This document shows, piece after piece, positions 17,440 to 25,654 of a stretch of 54,981 nucleotides of DNA. The stretch lies in NCBI GenBank assembly GCA_905479575.1, contig CAJQNB010000021.1, positions 1 through 54,981 on the forward strand. The letters are read 5' to 3'. Within the stretch, counting starts at the first letter, position 1. Every line of letters starts with the position of its first letter. Under the pieces are notes generated by a model. It had not been told where the DNA came from, searched no databases, and saw only the letters and a list, made by a program, of their open reading frames with translations. Position numbers and translations under genes: made by a program. The stretch comes from an uncultured Pseudophaeobacter sp. GTDB lineage: Bacteria; Pseudomonadota; Alphaproteobacteria; Rhodobacterales; Rhodobacteraceae.

Positions 17440-17841
17440 TCAGGTTGTCCGTGGCACGATAGGCCCGCCGGCCTTCTCCCAGGCGGTAAAGCCGCCTTCG
17501 AGATGCATCACAGGTTTCAGCCCCATTTCCATGGCGATCTTGGCACTCAGGGCGGACCGCCAGGCGCTGGCGCAGTAAAACACATAGGTCTTGTCCTGAT
17601 TGAACACCGGCTTGTGATAGGGGCTGTCGGGATCAATCCAGAACTCCAGCATGCCGCGGGGGCAGGAAAAGGCGCCGGGGATCAGGCCAGAGCGTTGCAG
17701 TTCGCGGATGTCGCGCAGATCGACAAAGACATAGGCGGGGTCTTGCGCCTTTTCCTTGGCTTCAGAGATCGACATGGTGGTGACGGTCTCATTGGCCTCG
17801 GCCAGCAGGGCCTTGACGCCCTTGGTGATGTTTTGTGCCAA
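17440..17841 (-). CDS. Rhodanese-like sulfurtransferase, paralogue A
   Basis: 133 residues, a single rhodanese domain. Catalytic Cys90 lies in YCASAWRS (CxxxxR loop). VFVDLRDIRELQRSGLIPGA is the conserved substrate-side segment and HLEGGFTAWEKAGGPI the domain end. Such proteins carry persulfide sulfur. The upstream neighbour at 17911-18327 has the same architecture with the Cys at the same residue number, so the two come from a tandem duplication. A 69-base gap and the shared strand suggest one transcript. Confidence 0.9.
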   Translation of the reverse strand: MAQNITKGVKALLAEANETVTTMSISEAKEKAQDPAYVFVDLRDIRELQRSGLIPGAFSCPRGMLEFWIDPDSPYHKPVFNQDKTYVFYCASAWRSALSAKIAMEMGLKPVMHLEGGFTAWEKAGGPIVPRTT

Positions 17842-17910
17842 TCCGGCGCCCTCCAGTTCCTATAGGTCGCTGTAAGGGTGGTCCATTTCGGCGGGATCTA
17901 CAAGGGAGGC

Positions 17911-18327
17911 TTAGTCTGCGGTGGCGGTCCAACGCAGGGGTTCGAGCCGACGTCCGGCCTCAAGCCAAGCTTCAAGCCCACCAGAGAGGCAGAGCACGTT
18001 CTGCAGGCCGAACTGCATTGCCAGTTGCGCCGCAAGGGTGGAACGCAGGCCGTTGTCACAGTAGAAGATGTAATTTTTGTATTGTGTAAACACCTCCCGG
18101 AAATAGGGGCTCTCGGGGTCCATTGCGAATTCAAGCAGTCCACGTGCGCAGCAATGCGCCCCTTGGATGCCACCGAGACGTTCAATTTCACGGACGTCGC
18201 GCAGATCAACAAACAAAGTGTCAGGATCGTCCAGAAGGTTGCGTGCGTCTGTCACTGAGATTTGAGTGATCACAGCCTCTGCTTCGGACAGGATCTGGCT
18301 AAGGCGTTTGGGTGAAATAACGTTCAT
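17911..18327 (-). CDS. Rhodanese-like sulfurtransferase, paralogue B
   Basis: 138 residues from ATG 18327, which has GGAGA six bases upstream; a longer open frame to 18369 lacks such a site. Cys90 in YCDNGLRS is the expected persulfide carrier; LFVDLRDVREIERLGGIQGA and LSGGLEAWLEAG match paralogue A almost position by position. The active-site loop chemistry differs (DNGL against ASAW), which may change the substrate. It precedes paralogue A. A perfect palindrome lies 33 bases upstream of the start. Confidence 0.9.
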   Translation of the reverse strand: MNVISPKRLSQILSEAEAVITQISVTDARNLLDDPDTLFVDLRDVREIERLGGIQGAHCCARGLLEFAMDPESPYFREVFTQYKNYIFYCDNGLRSTLAAQLAMQFGLQNVLCLSGGLEAWLEAGRRLEPLRWTATAD

Positions 18328-18360
18328 TGCGCGTCTCCATTTGTGTCTCGGTATATCTTT

Positions 18361-18376
18361 GCATACCATTGTATGC
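18361..18376. promoter_or_regulatory. Palindrome upstream of the rhodanese pair
   Basis: GCATAC-CATT-GTATGC is a perfect 6+6 inverted repeat 33 bases upstream of the rhodanese B start. An 11-base identical core (GCATACCATTG) occurs at 12612 upstream of the yqiJ-like gene. It may be a shared regulator site; which regulator is unknown. Confidence 0.4.
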
Positions 18377-18510
18377 GCGTTCGAAATACGACCAATTTAA
18401 AAGATAGTTAACATAAAGATTGTTAACATAGCGGGCTGCGAGGTATCTGCTTGAATTGGTTCTTCAGTCGCATAATCTGGCGTTGATTTTGGACATTGGA
18501 TGAACGCGCG

Positions 18511-19554
18511 ATGAAAATGAACCCACTTGGAACCACCGGGATGGTCGTCTCAGAACTCTGCCTGGGTACGATGACCTATGGCACCCAGACACCGGAAGAT
18601 GACGCGCATAGGCAGATCGAAACCGCGCTGGCGGCCGGGGTGAATTTCATCGACACCGCTGAGATGTATCCGGTCAACCCGGTGCGGGCGGAAACCACAG
18701 GGCGCAGCGAAGAAATCCTGGGGACCTGGAACAAAAAGACCGGACGGCGGGGTGACTATATTCTGGCCACTAAACATTCCGGCGAAGGTCTGGCAGCGGT
18801 GCGGGACGGGGCGCCGATCTCGTCCAAGACCATCGCCAGCACCGTGGAAGGATCCTTGAAGCGATTGCAGACAGAGTACATCGACCTCTACCAGTTTCAC
18901 TGGCCCAATCGCGGCAGCTACATGTTTCGCAAGAACTGGAATTTTGACCCCTCAACCCAGAACCGTGAAGAGACCCTGGACAATATGCGCGACTGCCTGG
19001 AGGCGCTGCAGGGGCAGGTGGACAAGGGCAATATCCGCGCCTTTGGACTGAGTAATGAAAGCGCCTGGGGCACCGCGCAGTGGCTGCGTCTTGCCGAGGA
19101 GGGGCTGGGGCCAAGGGTTGCTTCGATCCAGAATGAGTATTCGCTGATTTGTCGGATGTATGACACCGATCTGGCCGAGCTGAGCGTCAACGAGGATGTG
19201 GGGCTATTGGCCTTTTCACCTCTGGGCACCGGGCTGTTGACGGGCAAGTATCAGGAGGGCGTGGTGCCGGAGGGGTCGCGCAAATCCATCGTGCCAGAGC
19301 TGGGCGGGCGGCATTCGCCACGGGTTTATAGTGCGGTTGCGGCCTATCTGGACATCGCCGCGCGGCACGGGCTGGACCCGGTGCATATGGCCCTGGCCTG
19401 GTGCCGCACCCGGCCCTTTATGGCCAGCGCCATCTTTGGCGCCACAACGCAAGCACAGCTGGAACATGCGCTCAAATCAGTGGCGCTGGAGCTTTCGGCG
19501 GAGGTGCTGGAAGAAATCAACCAGGCCCACCGCGCCCATCCCATGCCGTACTAA
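18511..19554 (+). CDS. Aldo/keto reductase, Tas-like
   Basis: 347 residues. The aldo/keto reductase tetrad is visible: Asp and Tyr in NFIDTAEMYP, Lys in LATKHSG and His in YQFHWP. GLSNESAWG and GLLAFSPLGTGLLTGKY are NADPH-enzyme segments, and the long insert after the catalytic Tyr resembles E. coli Tas. It reduces carbonyl compounds with NADPH; the natural substrate is unknown. ATG 18511 is followed by a second ATG 6 bases on; GGA lies 10 bases before. It is divergent from the rhodanese pair. Confidence 0.9.
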   Translation: MKMNPLGTTGMVVSELCLGTMTYGTQTPEDDAHRQIETALAAGVNFIDTAEMYPVNPVRAETTGRSEEILGTWNKKTGRRGDYILATKHSGEGLAAVRDGAPISSKTIASTVEGSLKRLQTEYIDLYQFHWPNRGSYMFRKNWNFDPSTQNREETLDNMRDCLEALQGQVDKGNIRAFGLSNESAWGTAQWLRLAEEGLGPRVASIQNEYSLICRMYDTDLAELSVNEDVGLLAFSPLGTGLLTGKYQEGVVPEGSRKSIVPELGGRHSPRVYSAVAAYLDIAARHGLDPVHMALAWCRTRPFMASAIFGATTQAQLEHALKSVALELSAEVLEEINQAHRAHPMPY

Positions 19555-19559
19555 CCCGG

Positions 19560-19766
19560 CAAGGGGGCGCTCCCGCCTGCGCCAGAGGCATTAATATGCC
19601 TCTTTGCAGTTGGGCCGGGCGCCGCGCTTCGCGCGGCGGAAACAGGCAGTAAATTTGCTGAGATACCTCTCAGGAGCAGGTGTGCCCCTGAGAGGCCATA
19701 ACGAGTCTATTGCCACAGGCTCCGCCTCAAGGGTGAACCCTGCTGCGCAGGGCCGACAAGCGGCCC
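19560..19766. repeat. Hairpin cluster between aldo/keto reductase and regulator
   Basis: Within about 205 bases there are four separate perfect stems: AGAGGCAT/ATGCCTCT (19584-19603), CGCCGCGC/GCGCGGCG (19620-19638), CCTCTCAGG/CCTGAGAGG (19666-19695) and GGGCCG/CGGCCC (19750-19766). There is also CCCTGC/GCAGGG just before the last. No coding frame fits. The first, followed by TT, may be the terminator of the reductase gene; the others look like a mosaic of palindromic intergenic elements. Confidence 0.6.
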
Positions 19767-19794
19767 TTGACCCGGAACCTGCGGGGACAAAAGG

Positions 19795-20832
19795 TCAATG
19801 AGTGGTGGGCCGGGGCGATTCCGGGCGGGACTGGCCTGAACCACCAAAGCTGGCCTTTTCAGGCGTATTGCGCATTTGGCGCAGCTCTCGCGCCGAGGTG
19901 CCATGGGCCACACGAAAGGCGCGGGCAAAGCTGGAGGGCGAGGTAAAGCCGGTGGCCAGAGCCACCTCCATCAGTGACAGATCGGTGTCGCTGACCAGAC
20001 GGCGGGCCTCTGCCAGGCGCAGGTGCAGGTAGTGGTCCTGCGGCGTGGTATTGAGCCGCAGGCGAAACTGCTGTTGCAGGCTGCGCGGGCTGGTGCCCAG
20101 GCGTTCGGCAATTTTGGTCAGGGTCAGGGGCTCATCCAGGGCGGCTTCCATCAATGCGTTGGCCTTGGCGGTGAGGGCGTTGTGTTTGTGCCCACCCAAG
20201 CGGCTTTGCGGGCGGGTCGGAACTGCGGGGCCATCATAGAGGAACAGGCCGGCCACACGGGCGGCAAAGCCGGCGCCATGGCGGGTGCTTATGATATGCA
20301 GCATCATTTCAATCGCCGGGGTGGCACCGCCTGAGGTCAGGCGTTCGTCCGAGACGGTGAAGCGGTCATTGCGGCAGTCCACCTCGGGAAAGCGGCTGGC
20401 AAAATTCTCCAGATCCTCCCAGTGGGTGGTGGCGGGATGGCCCTGCAGCAGGCCGGCCTCGGCCATCAGCCAGGGGCCGCCATCGATGCCGGCAATCGTC
20501 GTGCCTTGCGCTGCGATGCGCCGCAGACCGGCCAGCAGACTGGGGGTGGCTTGCTGGGCCAGTTGGAAGCCGGCCACGACAATCAGCAGCTCACAGTCTT
20601 CGAGCCGGGCCAGGGGAAAGCTGGGCACCGAAAGGCCACTGGTCAGCATTGGCTGGTCTTCGGTGGCACTGACATAGTCCCAGTCAAAGACGCAGCGCCC
20701 GGCCAGCCGGTTGGCGGCGCGCATCGGATCGACGGCGGCCGCAAAAGAGAGCGTGTTGCATTCATCAAGCACCAGCACCGCTGTTTTCAGCGGGCGATGT
20801 TCGGGTTGCAGGATGTTTTTTGCGGATTTCAT
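19795..20832 (-). CDS. GlxA/CdhR-type AraC regulator
   Basis: 345 residues from ATG 20832 (MKSAKNILQPEHRPLKTAVL). The N-terminal DJ-1/PfpI-like domain (about 15-190; VVAGFQLAQQ, GIDGGPWLMAEAG) is followed by an AraC/XylS helix-turn-helix pair (LTLTKIAERLGTSPRSLQQQ, then MEVALATGFTSPSSFARAFR). CdhR, which activates the carnitine dehydrogenase genes of Pseudomonas, has this architecture. Divergence from the carnitine genes at 20966 makes this the likely local activator. In-frame sequence upstream of 20832 is Arg/Phe-rich and probably not translated. Confidence 0.88.
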   Translation of the reverse strand: MKSAKNILQPEHRPLKTAVLVLDECNTLSFAAAVDPMRAANRLAGRCVFDWDYVSATEDQPMLTSGLSVPSFPLARLEDCELLIVVAGFQLAQQATPSLLAGLRRIAAQGTTIAGIDGGPWLMAEAGLLQGHPATTHWEDLENFASRFPEVDCRNDRFTVSDERLTSGGATPAIEMMLHIISTRHGAGFAARVAGLFLYDGPAVPTRPQSRLGGHKHNALTAKANALMEAALDEPLTLTKIAERLGTSPRSLQQQFRLRLNTTPQDHYLHLRLAEARRLVSDTDLSLMEVALATGFTSPSSFARAFRVAHGTSARELRQMRNTPEKASFGGSGQSRPESPRPTTH

Positions 20833-20965
20833 CAACTTCGATTCGCTTAGTGTAAACTGTCTCTGCAAAGGCTGAGGCACAGTAGGCCGTGACGCAAATA
20901 GGAATCTGGGGAAGAGCCTGGGGATAACTCTAGGCACAACCCTGTACATTGCCGGGAAAACCAAA

Positions 20966-21883
20966 ATGCCTCTGAAAATGAACAAAAACGTCTTTATTAC
21001 CTGCGCGGTGACCGGCTCTGGCACCAGCCAGGATCGCAGTCCGCATGTGCCGCGTTCCCCCCAGCAGATCGCCGACAGCGCCATTGCCGCCGCCAAGGCC
21101 GGCGCCGCTGTGGTGCATTGCCATGTGCGCGATCCCGAAACCGGGGTGCCGAGCCGTGATCTGGGACTTTACCGCGAAGTCACCGATCGCATTCGCGACA
21201 GCGAAACCGATGTGGTGCTGAACCTCACCGCCGGCATGGGCGGCGACATCACCTTTGGCGATGTTGAAAACCCGCTGCCGGTCAATGCGGCTGGCACCGA
21301 TATGATTGGCGCCACCGCCCGCATGGCACATATCGCTGAATGCCTGCCCGAGATCTGCACCCTGGACTGCGGCACCATGAACTTTGCCGAGGCGGATTAC
21401 GTGATGACCAACACGCCGGGTATGTTGCGCGCCATGGGGCAGATGATGGCGGATCTGGGCGTGAAGCCCGAGATCGAAGCCTTTGACACCGGCCATCTGT
21501 GGTTTGCCAAAGAGCTGGAGAAAGAAGGTATCCTGCAAAGCCCCGCTTTGGTTCAGCTTTGTATGGGGGTGCCATGGGGCGCGCCCAATGATCTGAACAC
21601 ATTCATGGCCATGGTCAACAATATACCTGAGAGCTGGAACTGGTCGGCCTTCTCGCTGGGGCGGGATCAGATGGCCTATGTGGCGGCTTCTGTGCTGGCG
21701 GGTGGCAATGTGCGGGTTGGGTTGGAAGACAATCTCTGGCTCGACAAGGGCGTGCTGGCGGAGAACTACCAGCTGGTAGAGCGCGCAGGCACCATTATCG
21801 AGAACATGGGCGGCAAGCTGATGGGACCGGCAGAGGTGCGCGAGCAGCTGGGGCTGACCAAACGCGCGCCGGTGGCAAAGTAA
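20966..21883 (+). CDS. BKACE enzyme, probable 3-dehydrocarnitine:acetyl-CoA trimethylamine transferase
   Basis: 305 residues of the beta-keto acid cleavage enzyme family (formerly DUF849). VVHCHVRDPETG supplies the two zinc-binding His; NLTAGMGGD, TLDCGTMNF and GLEDNLWLDKG are family motifs. Family members join a beta-keto acid to acetyl-CoA and release acetoacetate plus a new CoA ester. In carnitine degradation the substrate is 3-dehydrocarnitine and the products are betainyl-CoA and acetoacetate (CdhC of Pseudomonas). The carnitine dehydrogenase-thioesterase fusion just downstream strongly supports this reaction here. ATG 20966 has GGGA upstream; ATG 20978 is an alternative. Confidence 0.88.
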   Translation: MPLKMNKNVFITCAVTGSGTSQDRSPHVPRSPQQIADSAIAAAKAGAAVVHCHVRDPETGVPSRDLGLYREVTDRIRDSETDVVLNLTAGMGGDITFGDVENPLPVNAAGTDMIGATARMAHIAECLPEICTLDCGTMNFAEADYVMTNTPGMLRAMGQMMADLGVKPEIEAFDTGHLWFAKELEKEGILQSPALVQLCMGVPWGAPNDLNTFMAMVNNIPESWNWSAFSLGRDQMAYVAASVLAGGNVRVGLEDNLWLDKGVLAENYQLVERAGTIIENMGGKLMGPAEVREQLGLTKRAPVAK

Positions 21884-21933
21884 ATACAGGTATTAAGGGT
21901 AGCGTGACATGAGAGAATTTTTAATATCCATAA

Positions 21934-22248
21934 ATGGGTATCCATTTTATTTTCTCATTCGTCGCTGCCTGCATTCTTGCTCTTGTAGCCTATCTGCAAT
22001 CTGAAGCCAGTTGGTGGAAGGGGCCCTTGGCCTCGATTGCTCTTTTTGCGTCTGGGGTGGGCATCATCGCCCTTATCCCAGAAGGCGCACTGAAGAACAG
22101 CATCTTGCCGCCGGTCGTCTTTCTCTCTGGTGCAGCCTGGTATTGTGCTGGACTGGTTGGTGTAGGGGCTTTAGCGGCTCTGATTTTGCGCAGATTTGTT
22201 CCCAAGGGCAGGATCGTCAAATTGATTTTGGCGGCGGCTGGGGTTTGA
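21934..22248 (+). CDS. Small hydrophobic protein of unknown function within the carnitine operon
   Basis: A 104-residue open frame that is not a shadow of another gene. Three or four hydrophobic segments are visible (FIFSFVAACILALVAYL, LASIALFASGVGIIALI, VFLSGAAWYCAGLVGVGALAALIL), and the end is basic (RRFVPKGRIVK), as in a small inner-membrane protein. A stop codon directly precedes the ATG and no ribosome site is seen, which lowers confidence. It lies between the BKACE and carnitine dehydrogenase genes with gaps of 50 and 48 bases. I do not recognise the family. Its codon use is less GC-biased than that of its neighbours. Confidence 0.5.
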   Translation: MGIHFIFSFVAACILALVAYLQSEASWWKGPLASIALFASGVGIIALIPEGALKNSILPPVVFLSGAAWYCAGLVGVGALAALILRRFVPKGRIVKLILAAAGV

Positions 22249-22296
22249 TGTTTATTGGACTGCTGTCGTTTGCCTCATGACTTAAGGAAGATACAA

Positions 22297-23772
22297 ATGT
22301 CGAAGATAGCAGCAATCATTGGTGGTGGTGTAATTGGCGGCGGCTGGGCCGCGCGGTTCTTGCTTAATGGCTGGGATGTGCGAGTGTTTGACCCGGATCC
22401 CGAGGCCGAGCGCAAAATTGGCGAAGTGCTGGACAATGCGCGCCGCTCCTTGCCGGGGCTGGGCAATGTGGCGCTGCCAGATGAGGGCCGCCTGAGTTTT
22501 CACGCGGAACTAGCCGAAGCGGTGTCTGGCGCGGATTGGATTCAGGAAAGCGTACCAGAGCGGCTGGATCTGAAGCAGAAAGTCTATGCCGAGCTGGAAA
22601 AACACTGCGACGCGGATGCGGTGATCGGCTCCTCTACCTCGGGGTTCAAACCCTCCGAGCTGCAAAAGGGGCGCGGCAATGGCGGCCAGATCGTGGTGGC
22701 GCATCCCTTTAACCCGGTCTACCTGCTGCCGCTGGCCGAAGTGGTCACCACCGCTGCCAATTCGCAGCAGGTGATCGCGCGGGCCAAGGAGGTCATCTCC
22801 TCCATTGGGATGTACCCGCTGCATCTGAAGAAAGAGATCGACGCCCATGTGGCGGATCGTTTCCTCGAGGCGGTCTGGCGCGAGGCGCTGTGGCTGGTGA
22901 AGGATGGCATCGCCACCACCGAGGAAATCGACAATGCCATTCGCTATGGCTTTGGCATTCGCTGGGCGCAGATGGGTCTGTTTGACACCTACCGGGTTGC
23001 CGGTGGCGAAGCGGGCATGAAGCATTTCATGGCGCAGTTTGGCCCCTGTCTGACCTCTCCATGGACCAAGCTGATGGATGTGCCGGAGTTCACCGATGAG
23101 CTGGTGGATCTGATTGCGGGCCAGTCGGACGCGCAATCAGGCCACATGTCGATCCGCGAGATGGAGCGCATTCGTGACGATAACCTGGTGGGCATGATGC
23201 GTGCACTTGGCGCCAATGACTGGGGCACAGGGGCGCTGCAAAACGCCCATGACAAATCGCTGGAAGGTGAGGCCGGGCTGGTCAATTCCATTGATGACAT
23301 TGCCGACCTGAGCCAGCCGGTGTTGACGCAAAGCCGCGTGGTGCCGCTGGATTGGACCGATTACAACGGCCATATGACCGAGAGCCGCTATCTGGATGCC
23401 TTTGCGCAGTCCACCGACCGGCTGATGGCAATCATTGGCTGCGATGCCGAGTATATCGCAAGTGGTGGCAGCTACTTCACCGCCGAAACCCATATCCGTC
23501 ACATCGACGAGGTGCATGCGGGTCATCCGATTCAGATTAAAACCCGGGTGATCATGGGGGCAGGCAAGAAGATGCACCTGTGGCATGACATGTATGAGGG
23601 CGACCGTCTGCTGGCCACTGGCGAGCATATGCTGCTGCATGTGGATCTGAAAACCCGCCGCTCGGCGCCGCCTGCGGCCCATATTGAGGCCAATCTGGTG
23701 AAGCTTGCGGCGGCACATGCCGCGCTTGCAGCGCCCGATGGGCTGGGCCGCGCCATTGGGGCACCTCGGTGA
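22297..23772 (+). CDS. L-carnitine 3-dehydrogenase fused to betainyl-CoA thioesterase
   Basis: 491 residues from ATG 22297 with AAGGAAG six bases upstream. Residues 1-310 are a 3-hydroxyacyl-CoA dehydrogenase-type NAD domain (IIGGGVIGGGWAARF, VPERLDLKQKVYAELE, HPFNPVYLLPL) that oxidises L-carnitine to 3-dehydrocarnitine. From about 330 on is a hotdog thioesterase (VVPLDWTDYNGHMTESRYLD, THIRHIDEVHAG) expected to hydrolyse betainyl-CoA to glycine betaine. The fusion is known in rhizobia and relatives; in Pseudomonas the two are separate genes. With the BKACE gene it makes the whole route from carnitine to glycine betaine. Its stop overlaps the SDR start. Confidence 0.92.
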   Translation: MSKIAAIIGGGVIGGGWAARFLLNGWDVRVFDPDPEAERKIGEVLDNARRSLPGLGNVALPDEGRLSFHAELAEAVSGADWIQESVPERLDLKQKVYAELEKHCDADAVIGSSTSGFKPSELQKGRGNGGQIVVAHPFNPVYLLPLAEVVTTAANSQQVIARAKEVISSIGMYPLHLKKEIDAHVADRFLEAVWREALWLVKDGIATTEEIDNAIRYGFGIRWAQMGLFDTYRVAGGEAGMKHFMAQFGPCLTSPWTKLMDVPEFTDELVDLIAGQSDAQSGHMSIREMERIRDDNLVGMMRALGANDWGTGALQNAHDKSLEGEAGLVNSIDDIADLSQPVLTQSRVVPLDWTDYNGHMTESRYLDAFAQSTDRLMAIIGCDAEYIASGGSYFTAETHIRHIDEVHAGHPIQIKTRVIMGAGKKMHLWHDMYEGDRLLATGEHMLLHVDLKTRRSAPPAAHIEANLVKLAAAHAALAAPDGLGRAIGAPR

Positions 23773-24542
23773 GCGCCCTGTCAAAACAACGGGTGCTGAT
23801 CACCGCAGGCGGGGCCGGGATCGGCCGCGCCATGGCAGAGGGCTTTGCTGCGGCCGGGTTTGAGGTCTGGATCACGGACCTTAATCCCGACACGGTGGCC
23901 AACCTGCCTGCGGGCTGGCGCGGCAGTGTTACAGATGCCGCGGATGAAGCCTCGGTGCAGGCGCTGTTTACTGAGATCGCCAGCGTTTGGGGCGGGATAG
24001 ATGTGCTCTGTGCCAATGCCGGCATCGCCGGGCCAACGGCCCTGGTCGAGGATGTGGCATTGGAGGACTGGCGCGCCTGCGTCAGCACTAATCTGGAGGG
24101 GGCCTTTCTGGCGGCCAAATACGCCACCCCGATGATGAAAGCGGCCAAGTCAGGGTCGATCATTGTGACCTCGTCCACCGCCGGGCAATATGGCTATCCC
24201 AACCGGGCACCCTATGCGGCGGCCAAATGGGCCATGATCGGGCTGACCAAAACCCTGGCGATGGAACTGGGCCCCTATGGCATTCGCGCCAATGTGATCT
24301 GCCCCGGCGCCGTGGAGGGCCCGCGTATGGAGGGGGTGTTGCACCGCGAGGCGGCGGCCAAGGGCATGACCCGCGATCAGGTCTATGATGGCTATGCAGC
24401 TGGCACCTCGATGCGCAGTTTCGTCGAGGCGGCGGATATCGCCAATATGGCGGTTTTCCTGGGCTCGGATGCGGCGCGTCTGGTGTCCGGACAGGTGATT
24501 GCCGTGGATGGCCATACGGAAAATCCGGACCCCAAAGTGTAA
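23769..24542 (+). CDS. SDR-family oxidoreductase of the carnitine operon
   Basis: 257 residues from GTG 23769; GTGA overlaps the stop of the preceding gene, so the two are translationally coupled. The NAD(P)-binding site appears as ITAGGAGIGRAMAEGF, LCANAGIAG follows, and the catalytic Ser and YxxxK are in TSSTAGQYG and YAAAKWAM. The C-terminal RLVSGQVIAVDGHTEN is the usual SDR end. The substrate is unknown; operon position suggests a step in carnitine or a carnitine derivative, such as stereo-inversion or oxidation of a related hydroxy acid. Confidence 0.9.
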   Translation: MSALSKQRVLITAGGAGIGRAMAEGFAAAGFEVWITDLNPDTVANLPAGWRGSVTDAADEASVQALFTEIASVWGGIDVLCANAGIAGPTALVEDVALEDWRACVSTNLEGAFLAAKYATPMMKAAKSGSIIVTSSTAGQYGYPNRAPYAAAKWAMIGLTKTLAMELGPYGIRANVICPGAVEGPRMEGVLHREAAAKGMTRDQVYDGYAAGTSMRSFVEAADIANMAVFLGSDAARLVSGQVIAVDGHTENPDPKV

Positions 24543-24556
24543 GCGCAGTGTTTTCT

Positions 24557-24611
24557 GCTCAGGCTCAAACCGTTGCCACGGCTTGAGCCTGAGCGGCGCG
24601 CGTAGCGCGCC
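24557..24611. terminator. Two back-to-back hairpins after the carnitine operon
   Basis: A 17-base stem with one mismatch (24557-24573 with 24578-24594, loop TGCC, arm starting GCTCAGGCTCAA) is followed directly by GGCGCGC-GTA-GCGCGCC (24595-24611). No T-run follows. Located between the convergent SDR and HTH genes. Confidence 0.6.
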
Positions 24612-24680
24612 TGACGCCAGAAACGGGATCACAGCAGAACGCACAGCGCGCGATGCGCCGCAAAAGAGCCAGGAAAAGAG

Positions 24681-25544
24681 TCAGGCGCTGATCGCCGCCC
24701 GCAGGGCGCGAAAGCGACCAGAGACCTGCCGCGCGGTGATATCTGCTTCGCGGATCAGCTGATCAAAATGGCCAGTAAAGGCCTCGATCCGATCACGATC
24801 GCGAAAGGCGATATAGTGGCTGCCGCCATAGAGCACGCAGAGCAGGGGGCCAAAGAGGGTCAGCGGCGAGGAAAACAGCCGCTTTGCATCAAACAGGTAG
24901 ATCCGCAGCCGTGGATAGAGCTGAGTGGTGAGCCGTTCGAACTGGTCCAGCTGCTCCAGCCGAATGTCCAGCGGCAGACCGGAATAATAGCCGGTGGCAT
25001 GGGCAAAGCTTTCAAGCTCGTAGATCGGCATGGCGATCTCATAGTCCGACTGCGACTGACGCATCCAGGACAGGCGATCCTCGGAAGCGCCAATGGCCTG
25101 ATCCGCAGTGCGCCCCAGATGCGGCGCGTATTCCCATTCCAGCAGCGCCCGCGTCTTGAGCATATCGGGCAGCGCCGCAGGCACATGGCGGATTTTGTAG
25201 CCTGCGGCCTCGCGGTGCCAGTCAAAGATCCGCTGATCCACCAGCGCCCTGGGCGCCTCGCTCAATGACAGGCTGGAGGCCATCAGCTCTGCCGCGCTTT
25301 CGGGCCGGTCCGACAGCGACAACAGCCAGTCGGCCGAGACGCCGAGCACAGAAGCGCAGGCACCAACAACATGAGCATTGGGCAGGCGGGCGCCATCATC
25401 CTTGAGCAGCTGCGATATGGTGGAGCGGTCAACGCCGGTGCCCCGCGCCAGGGCGCTTTGGCTCAGCCCGCTTTCGCTGAGTGCCCGGATGAGGCGGCTG
25501 CGGAACTGTTCGGCTCGAAGGCGTTTGTCAATTTTTTGCGGCAT
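24681..25544 (-). CDS. XRE-type HTH regulator with large sensor domain
   Basis: 287 residues from ATG 25544. The N-terminal helix-turn-helix (LSESGLSQSALARGTGVDRS, TISQLLKD) and LGVSADWLLSLSD give a Cro/C1-type DNA-binding domain. A linker is followed by about 170 residues of unknown fold (YEIAMPIYELESFAHATGYY, LRIYLFDAKRLFSSPLTLFG, RFRALRAAI). The layout resembles regulators with a ligand- or protein-sensing C-terminal domain. It converges with the carnitine operon and diverges from the desaturase pair, so either could be its target. A longer start at 25586 has no ribosome site. Confidence 0.8.
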   Translation of the reverse strand: MPQKIDKRLRAEQFRSRLIRALSESGLSQSALARGTGVDRSTISQLLKDDGARLPNAHVVGACASVLGVSADWLLSLSDRPESAAELMASSLSLSEAPRALVDQRIFDWHREAAGYKIRHVPAALPDMLKTRALLEWEYAPHLGRTADQAIGASEDRLSWMRQSQSDYEIAMPIYELESFAHATGYYSGLPLDIRLEQLDQFERLTTQLYPRLRIYLFDAKRLFSSPLTLFGPLLCVLYGGSHYIAFRDRDRIEAFTGHFDQLIREADITARQVSGRFRALRAAISA

Positions 25545-25654
25545 ACGATGACAAATATCACCATTGCTGAGAAAAGTTAACCACATTCAGAATTCTGCAA
25601 AGCGCCTTGTCGCCCTACTGCTTGTTCAACCGCATCAGGAGGAGCACCACCCAA

